From NCBI GenBank assembly GCA_902610315.1, contig CACLVA010000003.1, positions 1-64,000 of the forward strand: a stretch of DNA of 64,000 bases, read 5' to 3'. A program made the position numbers and the translations under genes. The notes under the pieces were generated by a model. That model did not search any database. It was not told the DNA's origin and was given only the letters and a program-made list of their open reading frames with translations. Source of the DNA: an uncultured Pelagibacteraceae bacterium (lineage in GTDB: Bacteria; Pseudomonadota; Alphaproteobacteria; Pelagibacterales; Pelagibacteraceae). Positions 43,237-52,339 of this stretch are shown here, piece after piece. Within the stretch, counting starts at the first letter, position 1; every line of letters starts with the position of its first letter.

Positions 43237-45588
43237 ATGTTGAAAAAATTCAAAAAATTTAAAAGATTAATTTTGACAAGAACGCTTAAACCTAAAGCAT
43301 TTTTAATTTTATTTGCATTATTTTTTTCATCTTTAGCTTTTGCAGCAACAACAACAGTTACTTGGTTAGATGGAAGAATTCCTCCACACAATTCATCATG
43401 TCAAAATTCTGATGGACAGTTTACCATGACAAAAGATTCAACAGAAGAACCTTATGATGTTGCTTTTAGTACCGATGGTTTACAAGTTTTTTCAGCTAAT
43501 TTTAGAATGGAGCAAGATCATAGCAAAGGGAATCTTTCTATGAATAGATTAGTAACAGCTTTTGATGTAACTTCAAATAAAAGACAAGTTTTTGGAGATG
43601 TGGATTGTGATTTTATCGATTCTTTTAGAATAAGAACTTTAAGTGGTAATGATGCTGGAGCCAAGTTACGTGGCGTGACAGTTGCAGATAATGGTAACAA
43701 ATTTTTTTTTAATCATTTAGATGGTAGAATAACCAGGTTTGATTTATCTATACAAAATGAATTTAGTTCAAATACATACTTTGGAAGTATTCTTTTAAAA
43801 GGTGAAAATATAATAAGCGGTATGGCGATAAGCAATGATGGCACAAAGATTTATACCATAGACCATACAATTGATACTCCACTACTGACAACTTTTCAAT
43901 TACCTAGTCCTTACGATATAAGTTCAGCCACTCAGATACATGAAGTGGATCTATCTGATATTGGAGTTCCATTACCTGAAGATGGGGATAATAAAGGAAG
44001 GGATATTGAATTTAGTTCTTCTGGAAATGCAATGTTCGTAATGATTTCTAATGATGACACAGATGGAGTTTCCCAAGAAGATTCATTTATTTACCAATTC
44101 ACATTAAGCAGGAATTTTGATGTATCAACCGCTACTCTAGTTGGATCATACAATATTAATAATTTTGGTAATGCATCTAACGGACTTGGTATGCCAAGAG
44201 GATTTGTTTTTTCCAGTGATGGAATGAGAATGTTTATTACTGATATAAAAAATGGAAGTGGTAGAGTGGATCAAATTAATTCATATCAATTAGAATGTCC
44301 TTATGGATTAGTGCAATGTGTATCGAATACTTCTTCTTCAATAGAATCTCAAGTTGAGTTAGCAAAACAAAACATCAGCTTAAACGTTGATACTATATTT
44401 AAAAGATTTGAGTGGATAAAGAGAAATCGTGATAATGAAAATTTATCTGCTCACAATTTTAACATTAATTATCATGACCCTTTAATACAAACTTTAGCAA
44501 ATAAATTTGGACCATCCGTTAAAAACAATGTTGCAACTTTAATAAGTAAACATAAATTAAAAGATAAAAAATCTAAGTGGTCTAGCTGGAGCTTAGCTGA
44601 TATATCCTTAAGAATTTTTGGAGAAGATGGCACTGCTAGGGCAAAAGATATTAATACAAGAGGATTAACGATAGGAGCTGATAGAAAATTTGGGGATAAT
44701 AAATTTTTTGGACTAGCATTAAGATACGGTGATGGTAGTTCTGATATTAATTTTTCTAAACAAGATCTTACTATGGAGTCTTTAACTTTAAACCTTTATG
44801 GAATTTTACCCTCTAAAGATAATCAATACATAAATGCCGTTTTAGGCTTAAGTCACTTAAGATTTGATCATAAGTATTTGGGTAATTTATCTGGCGAAAG
44901 AAAAGGAAAACAAGCTTTTGCATCAATAAATTATAGAACTAAAGATAAGTATGGAATACTAAATGTAACCCCAACAGGCAAACTCACATATGGCGTAACA
45001 AGATTATCAGAATTTACAGATTTCTTAGCTAAAGCCTCAGGGCTACCAGCTAGAGACGTAATATATAAAGAGGACACTTTTACTAGCGGGGAGCTGGCAG
45101 CTGGATTTCTATTTGAAACTGATATCATTGAAACTGATCAAGGAACAGTCCAGCCAATGGGTGGAATAGAGATATTATATGATTTAACTAATGATGTTGA
45201 TTATAAATATATGATTCAAGGTAAGACCCATGTAAATAAGGAGACAATTCACTCTCCATTTTCAAGGCAAAATCTAAAGACCTCAATTGGTTTTGAAGCA
45301 ATTCACTTAAATGGTTTTACTGTATCCGTAGATTACCAAAGATTAATTCGTTTAAATGATGCTAGCGAAGCTCCAGAATATCAAACAGAAACATTTATAA
45401 TAAAATTTAGTCGTTCAAAAGAAGAGGATAATCAATTTGCTTTAAATTATGATCCAATTAATGCTCACCAAACCAATTTGAGCTATTCAAAAAATATTCA
45501 TGGTTTAGACTTTAAAATTAACTCAAATCAAAGCTTGGAAGATAGTTCTGAGTATTTTACCAACCTAGAAGTGTCTGGAAAATTTTAA
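43237..45588 (+). CDS. Surface protein with beta-propeller-like passenger and autotransporter-like barrel, copy 1
   Basis: The 783-residue protein has a long signal with a basic N-region (ending SLAFA-ATT). Residues about 30-360 contain repeats with the pattern DVAFSTDGLQVF, VTVADNGNKFFF, IEFSSSGNAMFV and FVFSSDGMRMFI, as in YVTN/WD40-like propellers. A linker (SIESQVELAKQNISLN) leads to a C-terminal barrel-like half from about residue 450 (SKWSSWSLADISLRIFGEDGTA, GLTIGADRKFGDNKFFGLALRYG) ending in LEVSGKF. This is autotransporter-like. Length and architecture match copy 2 at 45761. It starts 2 bp after the CHASE2 gene, so it is probably in the same transcript. Confidence 0.75.
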   Translation: MLKKFKKFKRLILTRTLKPKAFLILFALFFSSLAFAATTTVTWLDGRIPPHNSSCQNSDGQFTMTKDSTEEPYDVAFSTDGLQVFSANFRMEQDHSKGNLSMNRLVTAFDVTSNKRQVFGDVDCDFIDSFRIRTLSGNDAGAKLRGVTVADNGNKFFFNHLDGRITRFDLSIQNEFSSNTYFGSILLKGENIISGMAISNDGTKIYTIDHTIDTPLLTTFQLPSPYDISSATQIHEVDLSDIGVPLPEDGDNKGRDIEFSSSGNAMFVMISNDDTDGVSQEDSFIYQFTLSRNFDVSTATLVGSYNINNFGNASNGLGMPRGFVFSSDGMRMFITDIKNGSGRVDQINSYQLECPYGLVQCVSNTSSSIESQVELAKQNISLNVDTIFKRFEWIKRNRDNENLSAHNFNINYHDPLIQTLANKFGPSVKNNVATLISKHKLKDKKSKWSSWSLADISLRIFGEDGTARAKDINTRGLTIGADRKFGDNKFFGLALRYGDGSSDINFSKQDLTMESLTLNLYGILPSKDNQYINAVLGLSHLRFDHKYLGNLSGERKGKQAFASINYRTKDKYGILNVTPTGKLTYGVTRLSEFTDFLAKASGLPARDVIYKEDTFTSGELAAGFLFETDIIETDQGTVQPMGGIEILYDLTNDVDYKYMIQGKTHVNKETIHSPFSRQNLKTSIGFEAIHLNGFTVSVDYQRLIRLNDASEAPEYQTETFIIKFSRSKEEDNQFALNYDPINAHQTNLSYSKNIHGLDFKINSNQSLEDSSEYFTNLEVSGKF
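44986..45188. repeat. 203-bp tract identical to 47561-47763 (gene conversion tract, copy 1)
   Basis: By eye, these 203 bp match positions 47561..47763 at every base. Sequence on both sides has scattered substitutions. The identical tract codes the part of the barrel from YGVTRLSEFTDFLAKASGL to MGGIEILYDL. A recent gene conversion or very strong selection would explain it. Confidence 0.85.
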
Positions 45589-45599
45589 GAAATTAAGAT

Positions 45600-45749
45600 A
45601 AAATATCAATAGTATTGAAAATATTAATCCAAAAAATTTATTTTTTGGTATAGAAAAAAAGGCTCAATTAGGGAGCAGAAGAACTAAGGGACGATATTAC
45701 TTGTATGGCTACAAATATTGACAATACTGAGCTGATCAAAAAAAAATAA
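45600..45749 (+). pseudogene. Duplicated fragment of the CHASE2-SpoIIE 3' end, frameshifted
   Basis: This 150-bp piece matches the last codons of the CHASE2 phosphatase (about 43090-43234), including the stretch AAGGGACGATATTACTTGTATGGC. It has a +1 base change near GGCTCAATT that shifts the frame, and substitutions. It lies between the two surface-protein genes. It shows that the tandem duplication unit included the end of the phosphatase gene as well as the surface-protein gene. Confidence 0.88.
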
Positions 45750-45760
45750 ATCCTAAAATC

Positions 45761-48163
45761 ATGAAAAATTTTAAAAAATTAAATATCAAAAAAGTTTTTA
45801 GGTCTTTAAAAACAGGTGTTTTAAGTACTAATATTTTTTTTTTCTTACTCGCGGTTTTTTTTTCTACACTAGCTTTAGCAGTTACTTTAACAGTTAGATA
45901 TGCAGATAATAGAATGCCTCTTGGTGTAGGGGCTAATGAATGTTTTAGTTCTTCAAGGCCAGCTATAGATCTTGATCACGACAGAACCGAAGATCCACGA
46001 GATGTCATATGGAGTGACGACGGTACAATGGTTTTTACAATCAATGCTGATATGGATAACATTACTGACAAAGGTGATATGGGTGACCTTGATTTATCTA
46101 TGAATAAAGTAAGAGACCCATTTGAATTAAAAACTTTAAAAACTTCTCTTACAGTAGATCTTGGAATTAAATCACATACATGTGATGATCTTGATGGTTT
46201 TGATGTCGATCATGAAGATTTTCAGGCACAAGGTATGACCAATACCACTAATGGATACAGAGGTATTCATATAGCTCAAGGTGGTAGAATTTTTTATATT
46301 TTGGGTTCGACTACTGTTTTACATAGATTTGATTTAACTAAACCTTTTGATTTTAAAACAGCAAAATATGTAAATCAATTTGATATACCTTCAGCTGATG
46401 CTGATTCAATAAATGGTTTTTCAATTAGTAAAGACGGTACAAGATTGTTCGCTGTAGATGAAGGTGCAGATGCTGATACACCTGTTTTAAGAACTTATTC
46501 ATTATCACCAGCATTCGATATCACATCTGCCACTGAAATACACAGTTTAGCCCTATCCGATCCAGTAGGCAATAGTGAAGCTGGACTTCAAGCAGCTAGA
46601 GATATTGAATTTAGTCATGATGGTGGTGAAATGTTTATCTCAGTTTTGAATGCTAATGGTTTCACTAATAATGCAATTCATCAATTTAGTTTAGGAAAAA
46701 ATTATGATGTCTCAACAGCAACTCATTTAGGATTTCATAGAATTGTTTATCCCCAATCAGCAATTGGAACACACTGGGGTTTTTCTTTTTCAAGCGATGG
46801 TATGAAACTATTTTTACTGCAGTTAGCCGCCGGTGATCAGATAGATAATGTTTATCAATACAATCTTGATTGTCCTTATGGATTAGTTAAATGTTCTTCA
46901 GACACATCCTCTTCAATTGAATCTCAAGTTGAACTTGCTAAACAAAATATAAGTTTAAACGTTAATACTATTTTTAAAAGATTTGAATGGATCAAGAGAA
47001 ATCGTGATGATGAAAATTTATCTGCTCATAACTTTAAAATAAACTACGAAGATCCTTTATTAAAAACTTTAGCTAATAAGTTTGAACCCTCAGTTAGAAA
47101 CAATGTTGCATCTTTTATAAGCAAACATAAAACAGAAAATAAAAAATCAAAGTGGTCTAGCTGGAGCTTGGCAGATATATCTTTAAGTATTTTTGAAAAT
47201 GATGGATCAGTAAAAGCAAAAGATTTAAATACCAGAGGTTTAACCTTAGGAACTGATAGAAAATTTGGGGATAATAAATTTTTTGGACTAGCACTTAGAT
47301 ACGGTGATAGTAGTTCTGATATTAAATTTTCAAAACAAGATGTAACTATGGAGTCTTTAACTTTAAACCTTTATGGAATTTTACCCTCTAAAGATAATCA
47401 ATACATAAACGCTGTAGTTGGCTTAAGTCATTTATGGTACGATCATAGATACATGGGTAATCTATCAGGTGAGAGAAAAGGAAAGCAAGCGTTTGCAACA
47501 ATAAATTATAGAACTAAAGATAAATACGGAATTCTTAACGTAACTCCAACGGGCAAACTTACATATGGCGTAACAAGATTATCAGAATTTACAGATTTCT
47601 TAGCTAAAGCCTCAGGGCTACCAGCTAGAGACGTAATATATAAAGAGGACACTTTTACTAGCGGGGAGCTGGCAGCTGGATTTCTATTTGAAACTGATAT
47701 CATTGAAACTGATCAAGGAACAGTCCAGCCAATGGGTGGAATAGAGATATTATATGATTTAACATCAGATGTTGATTATAAATATGTTTATCAGGGTGGA
47801 ACTCATGTCAATAAAGAAACTATACATTCACCATTTTCAAGGCAAAATCTAAAGACCTCAATTGGTTTTGAAGCAATTCACTTAAATGGTTTTACAGTAT
47901 CAACTGAATACCAGAGAATAATAAGATTAAATGATACTAGCGAAGCCCCTGGATTTAGTACGGATACTTTTATAATAAAATTCAGTCGTTCAAAAGAAGA
48001 AGACAACCAATTTGCTTTAAATTATGATCCGATCAACGCCCATCAAACCAATTTGAGCTATTCAAAAAATATTCATGGTTTGGACTTTAAAATTAACTCA
48101 AATCAAAGCTTAGAGAACAGTTCTGAGTATTTTACCAACTTAGAAGTGTCTGGAAAATTTTGA
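45761..48163 (+). CDS. Surface protein with beta-propeller-like passenger and autotransporter-like barrel, copy 2
   Basis: The 800-residue paralogue of the gene at 43237 has the same plan: a signal sequence with a basic N-region (ending TLALA-VT), a propeller-like passenger and the C-terminal barrel ending LEVSGKF. The passenger (GLQAARDIEFSHDGGEMFIS, FSFSSDGMKLFL) has diverged strongly from copy 1. The linker SIESQVELAKQNISLN and most of the barrel are nearly identical. This is the expected pattern when the exposed part varies and the barrel is held by selection or gene conversion. Its upstream spacer holds the phosphatase pseudogene. Function is unknown; adhesion or ligand binding is possible. 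Confidence 0.75.
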   Translation: MKNFKKLNIKKVFRSLKTGVLSTNIFFFLLAVFFSTLALAVTLTVRYADNRMPLGVGANECFSSSRPAIDLDHDRTEDPRDVIWSDDGTMVFTINADMDNITDKGDMGDLDLSMNKVRDPFELKTLKTSLTVDLGIKSHTCDDLDGFDVDHEDFQAQGMTNTTNGYRGIHIAQGGRIFYILGSTTVLHRFDLTKPFDFKTAKYVNQFDIPSADADSINGFSISKDGTRLFAVDEGADADTPVLRTYSLSPAFDITSATEIHSLALSDPVGNSEAGLQAARDIEFSHDGGEMFISVLNANGFTNNAIHQFSLGKNYDVSTATHLGFHRIVYPQSAIGTHWGFSFSSDGMKLFLLQLAAGDQIDNVYQYNLDCPYGLVKCSSDTSSSIESQVELAKQNISLNVNTIFKRFEWIKRNRDDENLSAHNFKINYEDPLLKTLANKFEPSVRNNVASFISKHKTENKKSKWSSWSLADISLSIFENDGSVKAKDLNTRGLTLGTDRKFGDNKFFGLALRYGDSSSDIKFSKQDVTMESLTLNLYGILPSKDNQYINAVVGLSHLWYDHRYMGNLSGERKGKQAFATINYRTKDKYGILNVTPTGKLTYGVTRLSEFTDFLAKASGLPARDVIYKEDTFTSGELAAGFLFETDIIETDQGTVQPMGGIEILYDLTSDVDYKYVYQGGTHVNKETIHSPFSRQNLKTSIGFEAIHLNGFTVSTEYQRIIRLNDTSEAPGFSTDTFIIKFSRSKEEDNQFALNYDPINAHQTNLSYSKNIHGLDFKINSNQSLENSSEYFTNLEVSGKF
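47561..47763. repeat. 203-bp tract identical to 44986-45188 (gene conversion tract, copy 2)
   Basis: Second member of the identical pair. The offset between copies is 2575 bp, which matches the distance between equivalent codons. The bases just outside differ (CTC/CTT on the left, AACTAATG/AACATCAG on the right). Confidence 0.85.
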
Positions 48164-48186
48164 GGAATTAAGATAATATTATAACA

Positions 48187-49203
48187 ATGTTTGAAAAATT
48201 AGAAGAACTTGCAAAAAATAATAAAAAGATTTCAGATTTTCATATTAGAAGTGGCTGGCCTTTAGCATATAGGCAGACAGGTGAAATTCATAAAGTTCAA
48301 GATGTAATGGTTAAAGCACAAGATCTACAAGATCTTATTTCAACTAATTGTAATGAAGTAGAAATGAAAAAATTTACTGATACTCATGAGTTAGACTCTT
48401 CTGTTACATTAAGCGGATTAAGATTTAGAGCGAACTTTTATAAAACAATTAACGGTCCTGCAGCAGTATTAAGAAGAGTAGAAAGCGTTATACCAGAAAT
48501 GGGCCAATTTGATTTACCGCCAGCTCTTTATGATATTATTGATATGCACAAAGGTTTAGTGTTAGTCACAGGACCAACTGGATCAGGAAAATCTACAACA
48601 CTTGCTGCAATCGTAAATGAAATAAATAAAACTAGAACTGCAAATATTATTACAGTGGAAGATCCTGTTGAATTTATTCATAAAGATATAAAAAGCATTG
48701 TCTCTCATAGAGAGGTTGGCAAACAAACAAAAACTTTTGCAAGTGCATTAAAAGCTGCATTAAGAGAAGATCCAGATGTAATTTTGGTTGGTGAGATGAG
48801 AGATTTAGAAACTGTTGGACTTGCTTTAACAGCTGCAGAAACGGGTCACTTAGTATTTGGAACGTTACACACAAGTGGTGCACCAAATACAATAAATAGA
48901 ATTATTGACGTCTTTCCACCTGAACAACAAGCTCAAATAAGAGCACAGATTTCAACATCATTAAAGATGGTAGTTACACAAAGACTTCTAAAAACTAAAG
49001 ACGGTCAAGGACGTTGTGGTGCTTTTGAGGTGATGAAGTGTACAGCTCCAATTCAAAACTTAATAAGAGAAGCAAAAATTCATCAAATCCCAAGCATCAT
49101 GCAGACTGCAGTAAAAGATGGTATGATTACCATGACTAAGTCTTTAGAAGAATTAGTCAAAGCAGGAAAAATAGATGCAAGTGCTGGAAAAGAACAACAT
49201 TAA
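48187..49203 (+). CDS. pilT: PilT-like pilus retraction ATPase
   Basis: The 338-residue PilT/PilU-type ATPase has a short N-terminal PAS-like part (SDFHIRSGWPLAYRQTGEI). Walker A GPTGSGKSTTLAAI is near residue 126. The Asp box is ITVEDPVEFIHKDIKS, Walker B DPDVILVGEMRD and the His box FGTLHTSGAPNT. The C-terminal part is typical (QRLLKTKDGQGRCGAFEVMKC). Lacking PilB's tetra-cysteine cluster and long N-terminus, it is the retraction type. The 3' end overlaps the FimT-type gene by 29 bp. It follows copy 2 of the surface proteins, with a 23-bp spacer. Confidence 0.92.
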   Translation: MFEKLEELAKNNKKISDFHIRSGWPLAYRQTGEIHKVQDVMVKAQDLQDLISTNCNEVEMKKFTDTHELDSSVTLSGLRFRANFYKTINGPAAVLRRVESVIPEMGQFDLPPALYDIIDMHKGLVLVTGPTGSGKSTTLAAIVNEINKTRTANIITVEDPVEFIHKDIKSIVSHREVGKQTKTFASALKAALREDPDVILVGEMRDLETVGLALTAAETGHLVFGTLHTSGAPNTINRIIDVFPPEQQAQIRAQISTSLKMVVTQRLLKTKDGQGRCGAFEVMKCTAPIQNLIREAKIHQIPSIMQTAVKDGMITMTKSLEELVKAGKIDASAGKEQH

Positions 49204-49942
49204 AGGTTTTAGTCTTTTTGAATTATTGGTTGTGTTATCAATTATAGGAATTATTTCTGGAGTTGCTTACCCAAATTTTTCAAAATGGAACAAAGAAAGA
49301 AAAGTTAGACAAGATATTGAAAAAATAACTTCTTTAATAAAAAATATTCATGTGCAAACAGAAAAAGGAACTTTTGCATATGTTCAAGTAAGATTTACTA
49401 ATTCTAATGATAGTTTGAGAGTTCAAACCAAAGGTATGTCAATGGATACTTTAGCAACTAAGATTAATGATGGAACCAATATTTGGAATACCGATATTAC
49501 AAGTAGATGCGATGTTTTAGATGATACTTACTGGGATACAGATACAGCTGATGAAACCGATGACATCAGAAATGTTGTTTATGATCAAACATTTAATTCA
49601 GTAACATCCAACTTATCAATTGGCGGTGGTGGCGCAGGTGGTGGAACATCTGCAACTGTTGGCTCGGCAACATCTAGTGCTGTCTGTTTTTCAAGAGGTG
49701 GAAAGTTTTATGAAGCTAATGGAGAATTACTTGGACCTGGTAACGCTCCATTTGGATTTATATACCTATGTAGAAGAACTGATTCAGGTCACACATGTCC
49801 TGTAAGTTATGGAGGAGACGTAAGATTAAAGGAAGAACCATCGGGAAGTTTTGAGTTTTTAAGTACTATAGAATGGTCTCGGTATGGTAATTTTTCAAGA
49901 AGCAAATGGGATAACAAAAACGATAGATGGTTTGAAGAATGA
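49175..49942 (+). CDS. fimT: Minor pilin, GspH/FimT-like
   Basis: The 255-residue protein has a short leader MQVLEKNNIKG and then FSLFELLVVLSIIGIISGVAYPNFSKW, so cleavage after Gly11 and Glu5 are intact. The head is larger than usual and has a Gly-rich run (SIGGGGAGGGTSATVG). Cysteines are in SRCDVL, AVCFSRG, YLCRRT and HTCPVS. It starts inside the pilT gene (29-bp overlap), so the start is set by coupling; GTG at codon 3 is possible. It is the first of four minor-pilin genes leading to pilY1. Confidence 0.85.
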   Translation: MQVLEKNNIKGFSLFELLVVLSIIGIISGVAYPNFSKWNKERKVRQDIEKITSLIKNIHVQTEKGTFAYVQVRFTNSNDSLRVQTKGMSMDTLATKINDGTNIWNTDITSRCDVLDDTYWDTDTADETDDIRNVVYDQTFNSVTSNLSIGGGGAGGGTSATVGSATSSAVCFSRGGKFYEANGELLGPGNAPFGFIYLCRRTDSGHTCPVSYGGDVRLKEEPSGSFEFLSTIEWSRYGNFSRSKWDNKNDRWFEE

Positions 49943-50586
49943 TTAATAAAAAAAATAAAAAAGTTTTAGGAGTTTCAATATTAGAGGCATTAGTATCAAC
50001 AGTGATTATAGGAATAGGCTTTGTGGCAATTTTACAGATGACTAATTACTCTGTCCAATCTATGCAAACTTCTGGGGATAGAACTAAAGCAAATTATCTA
50101 ACAAATGTGATCGCAGAGGATGTCATAAGTACTAGAAGAGAGACAACAGGTTCATTTGATAACTTTTCTAATTACTTAATATCAAATCAATTAAATGCAG
50201 ACGTTTGTTCATCAGCTGCTGGGACAGCATCTTCTAATACAGGAAAAATTTATGGAGATGGCTCTGGATCACTTGATGCACCTGTAATGAAATTAAATAA
50301 ATGGAAAGCATTATTAAACAGTAAAGACTATTTGAGTTGCAAAGGACAAATAGCTGCAGATGGAAGTATAAATTTTAATGAAACTAGACAATTCAGAGTA
50401 TTTAAAATTTGCGGCTGGAGTACTGGTGCTGGTTGTTTGTCTAATGACAACGAGCTGTATAATGGGGGCCAAATACAAGATGAAGAAATGTATATTGGCA
50501 GAGTTCAAATCAATTTAAATCAAGGAAAAAAAAGGAAATATCTTTATTTTCAAACTGACTACAAGTTAGTGGGAGTTAATGACTAA
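49939..50586 (+). CDS. pilV: Minor pilin, PilV-like
   Basis: The 215-residue protein begins MINKKNKKVLG-VSILEALVSTVIIGIGFVAILQMTNYS. This is a type IV N-terminus with the cleavage Gly and Glu5 (VSILE). The head has cysteines in ADVCSS, LSCKGQ, KICGWS and GCLSND. It overlaps fimT by 4 bp and pilW by 8 bp. PilV, PilW, PilX and FimT form a priming complex at the pilus tip, with PilY1. Confidence 0.85.
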   Translation: MINKKNKKVLGVSILEALVSTVIIGIGFVAILQMTNYSVQSMQTSGDRTKANYLTNVIAEDVISTRRETTGSFDNFSNYLISNQLNADVCSSAAGTASSNTGKIYGDGSGSLDAPVMKLNKWKALLNSKDYLSCKGQIAADGSINFNETRQFRVFKICGWSTGAGCLSNDNELYNGGQIQDEEMYIGRVQINLNQGKKRKYLYFQTDYKLVGVND

Positions 50587-51598
50587 AAATAAACTTTTAA
50601 AAATAAAAGGGTTCAGCCTTGTCGAATTATTAGTAGGAATTGTTATCACTTCAATAATGATGACCGCAATGTACACTTCCTACACTGTTGTAAATAAAAC
50701 TTATTCCCAAGTAAGTGAAAGGGCTAAAATTAGCAGGTCTAGCAGAGATCTAGTTTCAATGTTGATGAGAGATGTTAGAATGTCTGGATTTAGATATTAT
50801 GCAGGCACTCATACTATTAATAAATTTGCTGAGGATACTGATAGTTGTTTTGAAGGCGCTGGAATAAGACTTCCCAAAACAAGTTATTTAGCTTTTAATA
50901 ATGGTTTTACAAATCAAAGCTTAAGCCATAATCCTGTTGTTATTAGAAAAAATACATTAGGTTACGGAAGCATAAGTGAGACTGATGCCCCTAGCCAAAC
51001 AGAAATAAGAAGTAATATGCCAGACGGTTACGTAGATGACCAGTGTTGTGATCAAATACAAATTGTTTACGAAGATTTTAATCAAAACAATTTAAATCAA
51101 CCGTACCAAAAATTTAGAATAACTTATTTCGCTGAGCCACGTGTTGTTGGTGGAGATGCAAGGTTTGCAGTTTATAAAACAATAGAAAGTTGGCAGCAAC
51201 CAAGATCTGAAGAGCCAGTGTCATGTGAATTTCCTACAACAGGAGAATGGAGTGATAATTGTAGGGATTGTGTAGTTAAAGAGTTAGTAAGAGATTATAT
51301 TACCGATATGGAATTCATTCCTTTCGACTCTAAAGGTAAAATAATAAAAGATTCAAGTGGAAGATATCCTGCTCCTGAAATAACAGGTATTAGAGATAGA
51401 TTATTTGATATTAGAGGGGTAGATATAAGACTGACATTCAGGTCTTCAGATGATTTTTTTAAGTCAAATGCACCAGACTCAAAAAAAAGAATTGTTACAG
51501 GTTTAGATAATAGATCTAAAGAATATACAGATAAATATTTAAGAGACTCAGTAATAGTCACAGTGAATACAAGAAATATTGGCGGGGGACTTTTTTAA
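50579..51598 (+). CDS. pilW: Minor pilin, PilW-like
   Basis: The 339-residue protein begins MTKNKLLKIKG-FSLVELLVGIVITSIMMTAMYTSYTVV, with Gly cleavage and Glu5. The size is typical of PilW, and a DIRMSGFRY-like DVRMSGFRYYAG motif after the helix is characteristic. Cysteines lie in DSCFEG, DQCCDQ, VSCEFP and DNCRDCV. It overlaps the pilV end by 8 bp and is followed by the PilX-like gene after 3 bp. Confidence 0.85.
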   Translation: MTKNKLLKIKGFSLVELLVGIVITSIMMTAMYTSYTVVNKTYSQVSERAKISRSSRDLVSMLMRDVRMSGFRYYAGTHTINKFAEDTDSCFEGAGIRLPKTSYLAFNNGFTNQSLSHNPVVIRKNTLGYGSISETDAPSQTEIRSNMPDGYVDDQCCDQIQIVYEDFNQNNLNQPYQKFRITYFAEPRVVGGDARFAVYKTIESWQQPRSEEPVSCEFPTTGEWSDNCRDCVVKELVRDYITDMEFIPFDSKGKIIKDSSGRYPAPEITGIRDRLFDIRGVDIRLTFRSSDDFFKSNAPDSKKRIVTGLDNRSKEYTDKYLRDSVIVTVNTRNIGGGLF

Positions 51599-51601
51599 AT
51601 A

Positions 51602-52267
51602 ATGAGTAATAAGAAAAACGAAAAAGGATTTACTTTAGTTTTATCACTTGTTTTACTATTAGCCATGTCGTTAATGGGGGGAGGTCTAGTAGTAATAGCC
51701 TCTACAGATCATCAAAGCAATAATAGTAGTGATCAATATCAACAAACATTTTATGTGGCTGAACATGCATTATTAGAGGCTGAAAAAAGATTAGTTGAAA
51801 ATATGATGGGACCAGTAATATCAGCTTCAGCGGGAAGAAATGAAGATATAAGAGGTATTCCGACCAATAGAGAGAATGCTGTGTCAGGTTTAGATCAAAC
51901 TACCCCTTGTTATAGAAGTTTTAGAAACCTAAGCAGGGATGCAGGTTTTAGGGTTTATGAGCATATACAAGATGTAAGTTTTTATGATGTTATTGAACCA
52001 ATATTAACTAATACCACTGGTCTAGGAAGTCCAAATGATATTGCAAACGAAATACAAAATTTAGAAAAATATCATTATGAATTTTTCTCAATAAACGCTG
52101 GTTCTGCAGATTACAAATCTGCTGGGATGAGTCTAAAAAAAGGTTCTGGAACTACACAAAGAACTGGTAGTGCTTATAGAATATATGGTTGTGGAATTAT
52201 GGGCAACAATCCAAGGAGACCTGAAATATTAATACCACTTGAGACAATTGCAATTATTTCTCACTAA
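51602..52267 (+). CDS. pilX: Minor pilin, PilX/GspK-like, without Glu5
   Basis: The 221-residue protein begins MSNKKNEKG-FTLVLSLVLLLAMSLMGGGLVVIAS. Position 5 of the mature protein is Leu, not Glu. This is known for GspK-type tip pilins, and PilX proteins in other species show related variation. The AEHALLEAEKRLVENM helix fits PilX-like AgAE patterns. It lies between pilW and a gene of unknown function, all in one run toward pilY1. The lack of Glu5 supports a place at the fibre tip. Confidence 0.8.
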   Translation: MSNKKNEKGFTLVLSLVLLLAMSLMGGGLVVIASTDHQSNNSSDQYQQTFYVAEHALLEAEKRLVENMMGPVISASAGRNEDIRGIPTNRENAVSGLDQTTPCYRSFRNLSRDAGFRVYEHIQDVSFYDVIEPILTNTTGLGSPNDIANEIQNLEKYHYEFFSINAGSADYKSAGMSLKKGSGTTQRTGSAYRIYGCGIMGNNPRRPEILIPLETIAIISH

Positions 52268-52339
52268 ATTCATTAATTATCAACCTCAATTTAAACATTA
52301 TTGCATGTTGAAAATTTTTTCTAATAATTTAAATTTAAG

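Noticed and set aside
44931-47703. Two identical 65-aa minus-strand ORFs (44931..45128 and 47506..47703)
   Set aside because: Shadows of the conserved barrel in the duplicated surface-protein genes. They match each other only because the plus-strand DNA does.
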